Shown piece after piece: positions 5,787 to 8,577 of a DNA stretch of 8,577 nt. The first letter of the stretch is position 1. Every line of letters begins with the position of its first letter. The position numbers and the translations under genes were made by a program. Where the stretch lies: positions 1 to 8,577 of the forward strand of contig JACRTZ010000183.1 in NCBI GenBank assembly GCA_014304965.1, written 5' to 3'. Source of the stretch: Vulcanimicrobiota bacterium. Lineage in GTDB: Bacteria > Vulcanimicrobiota > Vulcanimicrobiia > Vulcanimicrobiales > Vulcanimicrobiaceae. The notes beneath the pieces are model-generated. The model saw only the letters and a list, made by a program, of their open reading frames with translations, made no database searches and was not told the DNA's origin.

Positions 5787-5813
5787 TATAACGCGTCGAG
5801 GCTAGAGCGTCTA
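5785..5813 (-). promoter_or_regulatory. Putative promoter of the DUF4258-DUF2283 operon
   Basis: On the minus strand: -35 TAGACG (5813-5808, four of six), a 17-bp spacer, and -10 TATACC (5790-5785, four of six). The predicted start is near 5778, about 24 bases before the GTG. A second candidate, an extended -10 TGG-TATACT (5753-5746, minus strand), overlaps the gene start and is identical over 11 bases to the rpsB -10 region. Confidence 0.45.
5787..5792 (+). promoter_or_regulatory. Possible -10 for the uppS operon
   Basis: TATAAC (five of six) reading toward the uppS cluster and overlapping the -10 of the opposite promoter. No -35 at the right distance is seen, so this is weak. It would give a leader of about 144 bases containing the palindrome at 5838-5851 and the hairpin at 5895-5919. 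No better plus-strand promoter was found in 5755-5942. Confidence 0.25.
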
Positions 5814-5837
5814 TGAGAATCCGCCGGCCGGTGTTAC

Positions 5838-5851
5838 GAGCGCCGGCGCTC
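5838..5851. repeat. 14-bp perfect palindrome upstream of the uppS operon
   Basis: GAGCGCCGGCGCTC is fully self-complementary. It lies in the divergent region, about 90 bases before the first gene. It may be an operator, but G/C-only palindromes are more likely by chance in GC-rich DNA. Confidence 0.4.
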
Positions 5852-5894
5852 TGCCGCCGAGCCGGACGGGCGACGTTCGGCGGTTGTAGCCAGG

Positions 5895-5919
5895 CGAGGC
5901 CGGGGTTTTTCCGGCTTCG
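5895..5919 (+). promoter_or_regulatory. Hairpin just upstream of the first gene of the uppS operon
   Basis: CGAGGCCGG (5895-5903) and CCGGCTTCG (5911-5919) form a 9-bp stem with one G-U pair and the loop GGTTTTT. The stem ends 23 bases before the ATG at 5943. The T run is in the loop and not after the stem, so it is not a standard terminator. It may be a leader structure. Confidence 0.45.
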
Positions 5920-5942
5920 AACGGGAAACCGTCCGCCCAACG

Positions 5943-6164
5943 ATGGACCCGTCTACCGACGCTCCGGTCTTGACCCTGCTGCCCGAGGTCGAAGCGCGCC
6001 GCGCCCTTTCCGGCTCGGCGCTTTCGTTCGCCGTGCTCGCACCGCCGTTTCCGGCAATCGGCATCGGGACGCTGCGGGTCTTGCGCGTCTCGACGCTCGG
6101 TGCGACGACGGAAATCGTGGCGGGTTACGACCGCTATGAGCGCTTGCCGGAAGCGCCGAAATGA
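5943..6164 (+). CDS. Small protein of unknown function preceding uppS
   Basis: A 73-residue ORF (MDPSTDAPVLTLLPEVEARR at 1-20) with no family I recognise. Residues 23-50 are Gly/Ala/Val rich with a PPFPAIGIG turn (34-42), followed by TTEIVAGYDRYERLPE (55-70), suggesting a small beta-rich domain. No signal peptide or convincing membrane helix is seen. Support comes from high G/C at third codon positions like its neighbours and from its TGA overlapping the uppS ATG (ATGA). No good ribosome binding site precedes the ATG. The gene could be real and coupled to uppS, or it could be a leader ORF. Confidence 0.5.
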   Translation: MDPSTDAPVLTLLPEVEARRALSGSALSFAVLAPPFPAIGIGTLRVLRVSTLGATTEIVAGYDRYERLPEAPK

Positions 6165-6892
6165 ACGCGGCCTCTCCGGCGCAGACCACTTCGGCCGTCC
6201 CGCGTCACGTAGCGATCATCATGGACGGCAATCGGCGCTGGGCGCGCGCCAAGCGCCTGCCGGCGATCGAGGGGCACCGCCGCGGCATCGTGGCGTTGCG
6301 CGAGGTCACGCGTGCGGCTCGCGACGCGGGCGTCGAAATCTTGACCGTGTACGGTTTCTCGACGGAAAATTGGAAGCGCGACAAGACCGAGATTTCGCTT
6401 TTGCTCGACCTGTGCGTGTACTTCGCGCGCAGCGAACTCACCGAACTGTGCCGCAACAACGTGCGCGTTCGCATCATCGGTCACTACGAAGCGCTGCCCG
6501 GCGCCTCGCGCGAGGCGCTCGATCGGCTGGTCGCCCAAACCGCGGACAACACGGGCTTGCGGCTGAATCTCGCCGTGAACTATAGCGCGCGTTCAGAATT
6601 GCGCGACGCTATTTCGGCGCTCGCGCGCGATGTCGCGAGCGGTACGCTCGAGCCCGCCGACGTGAACGAGCAGCGCATTTCGTCATACCTCTATACGTCC
6701 GACGTGCCGGATCCCGATCTGCTGATTCGTCCCGGCGGCGAAGCGCGGCTTTCGAACTTCCTGCTCTTTCAAGTGGCCGAGACGGAGCTGTATCTCAGCG
6801 ACGTGTTTTGGCCCGACTTTGGGCACGCCGATTTCATGCGCGCCCTTGAGGACTACGCCCGACGGATTGCAATGCGCGACGGGAGCGCGTGA
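6161..6892 (+). CDS. uppS: Isoprenyl transferase (undecaprenyl diphosphate synthase type)
   Basis: A cis-prenyltransferase that extends farnesyl diphosphate with isopentenyl diphosphate units to the C55 carrier for peptidoglycan and polysaccharide synthesis. The 243-residue protein has HVAIIMDGNRRWA (16-28; catalytic Asp22, Asn24, Arg26), GHRRG (38-42), LTVYGFSTENWKR (61-73), DPDLLIRPGGEARLSNFLLF (184-203; Arg190, Arg196, Ser198) and Glu209, which corresponds to the metal-binding Glu213 of E. coli. Differences from the common pattern: NYSARSEL (140-147) for NYGGRxEI, IRPGGE for IRTSGE, and FQVAETE for WQxAYxE. Catalytic positions are kept. The ATG has GGAAG (6149-6153) seven bases upstream. 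It overlaps cdsA by four bases (GTGA). Product chain length cannot be read from sequence. Confidence 0.95.
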   Translation: MNAASPAQTTSAVPRHVAIIMDGNRRWARAKRLPAIEGHRRGIVALREVTRAARDAGVEILTVYGFSTENWKRDKTEISLLLDLCVYFARSELTELCRNNVRVRIIGHYEALPGASREALDRLVAQTADNTGLRLNLAVNYSARSELRDAISALARDVASGTLEPADVNEQRISSYLYTSDVPDPDLLIRPGGEARLSNFLLFQVAETELYLSDVFWPDFGHADFMRALEDYARRIAMRDGSA

Positions 6893-7734
6893 CGGCCACC
6901 GCATCAGAGGTACGCGAACGCCTTCCCGGGCTCGCGCGGCGCACCGTCAGCGGAACGATTCTCGCGGTCCTCGTGCTGGGGTCCATTGCGACCGTGCCGA
7001 CCTTTCTCGTCATGGTTTTGTTGATCACGCTCGGATCGCTGTACGAATTGGCGGGCCTGACCGCGCGCAAAGGTCAGGCGCTCGTGCTGCCCGTCGCGGC
7101 GGTCGCGGTTGCGTGCTACCTCGTGATGGCGGCCCTGGGGGTGCAGCACCAATACCAGGCACCGTTGCTCGCGGGAACGATGGTCGCATCGCTGGGCGTC
7201 GCGCTGCTCGGCGGCCGCCACGAATACCTTGCGCGGACCGCCTTCACGATTTTCGCGGTGCTCTACATCGGGTGGCTCGGATCGTATTTCATCGCGCTGC
7301 GCAACCTGCCCAGCGTCGGCGTCGCCTATACGGTCGCATGCATCGTGTTGATCTCGTCCACCGACATCTTCGCGATGCTGATCGGCGGCTCCATCGGGCG
7401 CACGCCGTTGACGTCGATTTCGCCGCGCAAGACGTGGGAAGGCGCGATTGGCGGACTCTCCGTGACGGTGCTCGCCGGCGCGTCGCTCGCGCTCGTTCCG
7501 CACTCGGGCTTTTCGTGGACCGACGGCGCATTGATCGGCGCCGTCACGAGCATCGCAGCGCAGGTCGGCGATCTCGTCGAGTCGGCGCTCAAACGCGATG
7601 CGGCGGTGAAAGACGCCGGGACGATCCTCGGCGGCCACGGCGGCATCCTCGACCGCTTCGACTCGTACACGCTGGGCGGCATCGCATTTTACGGAGCCCT
7701 CTATCTGACGCACCACATTCCCGCGATCCGCTAA
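6889..7734 (+). CDS. cdsA: Phosphatidate cytidylyltransferase
   Basis: CDP-diacylglycerol synthase converts phosphatidate and CTP to CDP-diacylglycerol, the precursor of most phospholipids, at the inner membrane. The 281-residue protein has about eight hydrophobic segments. Near the C terminus is the full family signature: S232-x-LKR, K241-D242, HGG at 250-252, and DRFD at 255-258. SPRKTWEG (178-185) and the STDIFA segment (157-162) are also typical. The GTG at 6889 overlaps the uppS stop and has GGGAG (6881-6885) three bases upstream. The stop TAA overlaps the dxr ATG by one base. Confidence 0.96.
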   Translation: MTATASEVRERLPGLARRTVSGTILAVLVLGSIATVPTFLVMVLLITLGSLYELAGLTARKGQALVLPVAAVAVACYLVMAALGVQHQYQAPLLAGTMVASLGVALLGGRHEYLARTAFTIFAVLYIGWLGSYFIALRNLPSVGVAYTVACIVLISSTDIFAMLIGGSIGRTPLTSISPRKTWEGAIGGLSVTVLAGASLALVPHSGFSWTDGALIGAVTSIAAQVGDLVESALKRDAAVKDAGTILGGHGGILDRFDSYTLGGIAFYGALYLTHHIPAIR

Positions 7735-8577
7735 TGAAGAAGATTTCGATCCTCGGCTCGACCGGCTCGATCGGCACGCAAACGCTCGACGTCGTCGCGC
7801 GTTATCCGGACCGCTTTCGCGTCGAGGGACTTGCGGCCGGCCGCCGCACGGACGAGTTGCTCGAACAAGCGCGCCGTTTTCAACCGAAGATCGTGTCCTG
7901 CGCCGATGAAGACGGCGCCAAAACGCTGCGCGCGCAACTGCCGAGCAGCGTGCGCGTCGTGTCCGGCAGCGCGGGCTTGCTCGCGGTTGCGACCGGGGGC
8001 AAACCCGACGTCGTGGTCGCCGCGACGGACGGCGCGGTCGCGTTCGACGCAATCTTCGCCGCGGTCGAACGCGGCTCGCGCATCGCGGTCGCGAACAAAG
8101 AACTGATCGTCGCGGCGGGCGAGCTATTGATGGACGCGGCCGCGCGCAGCGGGGCCGAAATTATTCCGGTGGATTCCGAGCACAGCGCGATCTTCCAGTG
8201 TTTGGTCGGCGAGCCGCGCGATCGCATCGCGACGCTCGTGCTTACCGCGTCGGGGGGCCCGTTCTGGGAGATGCCGCTCGAAGCGATGCGAACCGTTTCG
8301 GTTGCGGACGCGCTGCAGCACCCCACCTGGCAGATGGGCGTGAAGAATACGATCGATTCTGCGACCATGATGAATAAGGGCCTCGAAGTGATCGAAGCCA
8401 GCCGCCTCTTCGGCGTTCCGGCGGATAACATCGCGGTGCTCGTCCACCGGACCTCGGTCGCGCATGGTTTCGCAATCTTTACCGACGGCAACGTCAAGGC
8501 GCAGCTGGCGCCGCCCGACATGCGCTTGCCGATCGGCTATGCGCTCGCTTATCCCGATCGGCTGCCCGACCGGGAAC
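7734..8577 (+). CDS. dxr: 1-deoxy-D-xylulose 5-phosphate reductoisomerase, cut by window end
   Basis: Dxr (IspC) is the committed enzyme of the MEP isoprenoid pathway: NADPH-dependent conversion of DXP to MEP, and the target of fosmidomycin. The first 281 codons are present; a full enzyme is about 390-400. Landmarks are GSTGSIGTQTLDV (8-20, NADPH fold), ANKE (120-123), VDSEHSAIFQ (146-155; metal ligands Asp147 and Glu149), LTASGGPF (170-177), HPTWQMG (196-202) and IDSATMMNKGLEVIEA (207-222; Glu218 is the third ligand). His196 and His244 align with E. coli His209 and His257. The usual HPQS is HRTS here (238-241), an unusual change at otherwise conserved positions. The ATG overlaps the cdsA stop by one base and has no clear ribosome binding site. 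Its position supplies substrate precursors for uppS. Confidence 0.96.
   Translation, partial: MKKISILGSTGSIGTQTLDVVARYPDRFRVEGLAAGRRTDELLEQARRFQPKIVSCADEDGAKTLRAQLPSSVRVVSGSAGLLAVATGGKPDVVVAATDGAVAFDAIFAAVERGSRIAVANKELIVAAGELLMDAAARSGAEIIPVDSEHSAIFQCLVGEPRDRIATLVLTASGGPFWEMPLEAMRTVSVADALQHPTWQMGVKNTIDSATMMNKGLEVIEASRLFGVPADNIAVLVHRTSVAHGFAIFTDGNVKAQLAPPDMRLPIGYALAYPDRLPDRE

Noticed and set aside
5274..5815. GTCTATG direct repeats (5274-5280 and 5809-5815) bracketing the toxin-antitoxin module, like a target-site duplication
   Set aside because: A 7-base match between two such regions is expected about half the time by chance, and no terminal inverted repeats or transposase are present.
5755..5940. 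N-terminal extension of the DUF4258 frame to the ATG at 5940
   Set aside because: The extension covers the predicted promoter, inverted repeat and palindrome, has no family match, and would nearly double the usual domain length.
6904..8052. 382-codon minus-strand ORF
   Set aside because: Antisense to cdsA and dxr, both with full family signatures; its product is Arg/Asp rich low-complexity sequence as expected from a shadow of GC-rich genes.

Overview
This is a GC-rich bacterial chromosomal window with short intergenic gaps, overlapping starts and stops, and some GTG starts. It holds a core translation/UMP-kinase operon (rpsB-tsf-pyrH-frr) and the start of the undecaprenyl phosphate/CDP-diacylglycerol/isoprenoid cluster (uppS-cdsA-dxr). 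These two blocks are usually close neighbours in bacteria. Two genes of a cell-envelope sugar module lie upstream on the opposite strand. The lineage cannot be fixed from sequence alone. A csrA gene beside rpsB, a 203-residue EF-Ts and a DUF2079 membrane protein suggest a deep-branching Gram-negative-type group. A GC-rich candidate lineage such as Eremiobacterota (WPS-2) is my low-confidence guess.

Layout. 1-1932 (minus): the N-terminal 208 codons of a GT4-like glycosyltransferase, whose end lies outside the window, preceded by a DUF2079 polytopic membrane protein. 1933-2098: divergent intergenic region with the csrA promoter. 2099-2302 (plus): csrA. 2303-2501: a 199-base spacer with two tandem hairpins, CsrA-like motifs, a strong extended -10 promoter for rpsB and a leader hairpin. 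2502-5233 (plus): rpsB, tsf, pyrH and frr, each overlapping the next. 5276-5754 (minus): a DUF4258/DUF2283 gene pair, a predicted toxin-antitoxin type, in locally AT-richer DNA, with its own promoter and a 27-bp inverted repeat. 5755-5942: divergent regulatory region with dyads. 5943-8577 (plus): a small unknown ORF, uppS, cdsA and dxr (cut by the window end), each overlapping the next by 1 to 4 bases.

How they work together. S2 is a 30S subunit protein, EF-Ts recharges EF-Tu, PyrH makes UDP for nucleotides and sugar nucleotides, and RRF recycles ribosomes. UppS makes the C55 lipid carrier, CdsA makes CDP-diacylglycerol for phospholipids, and Dxr commits carbon to the MEP pathway that supplies the UppS substrates. 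CsrA is a global RNA-binding post-transcriptional regulator.

The most unusual signals are regulatory. The -10 hexamers of both the csrA and the rpsB promoter sit exactly in the centre of perfect GC-rich inverted repeats (6-bp and 7-bp arms). The csrA-rpsB spacer carries a full match to the CsrA/Rsm consensus and a second GGA in a hairpin loop. The DUF4258/DUF2283 module splits the frr-uppS junction and has an operator-like inverted repeat abutting its -10. No CRISPR array, rRNA, tRNA or transposase gene was seen.
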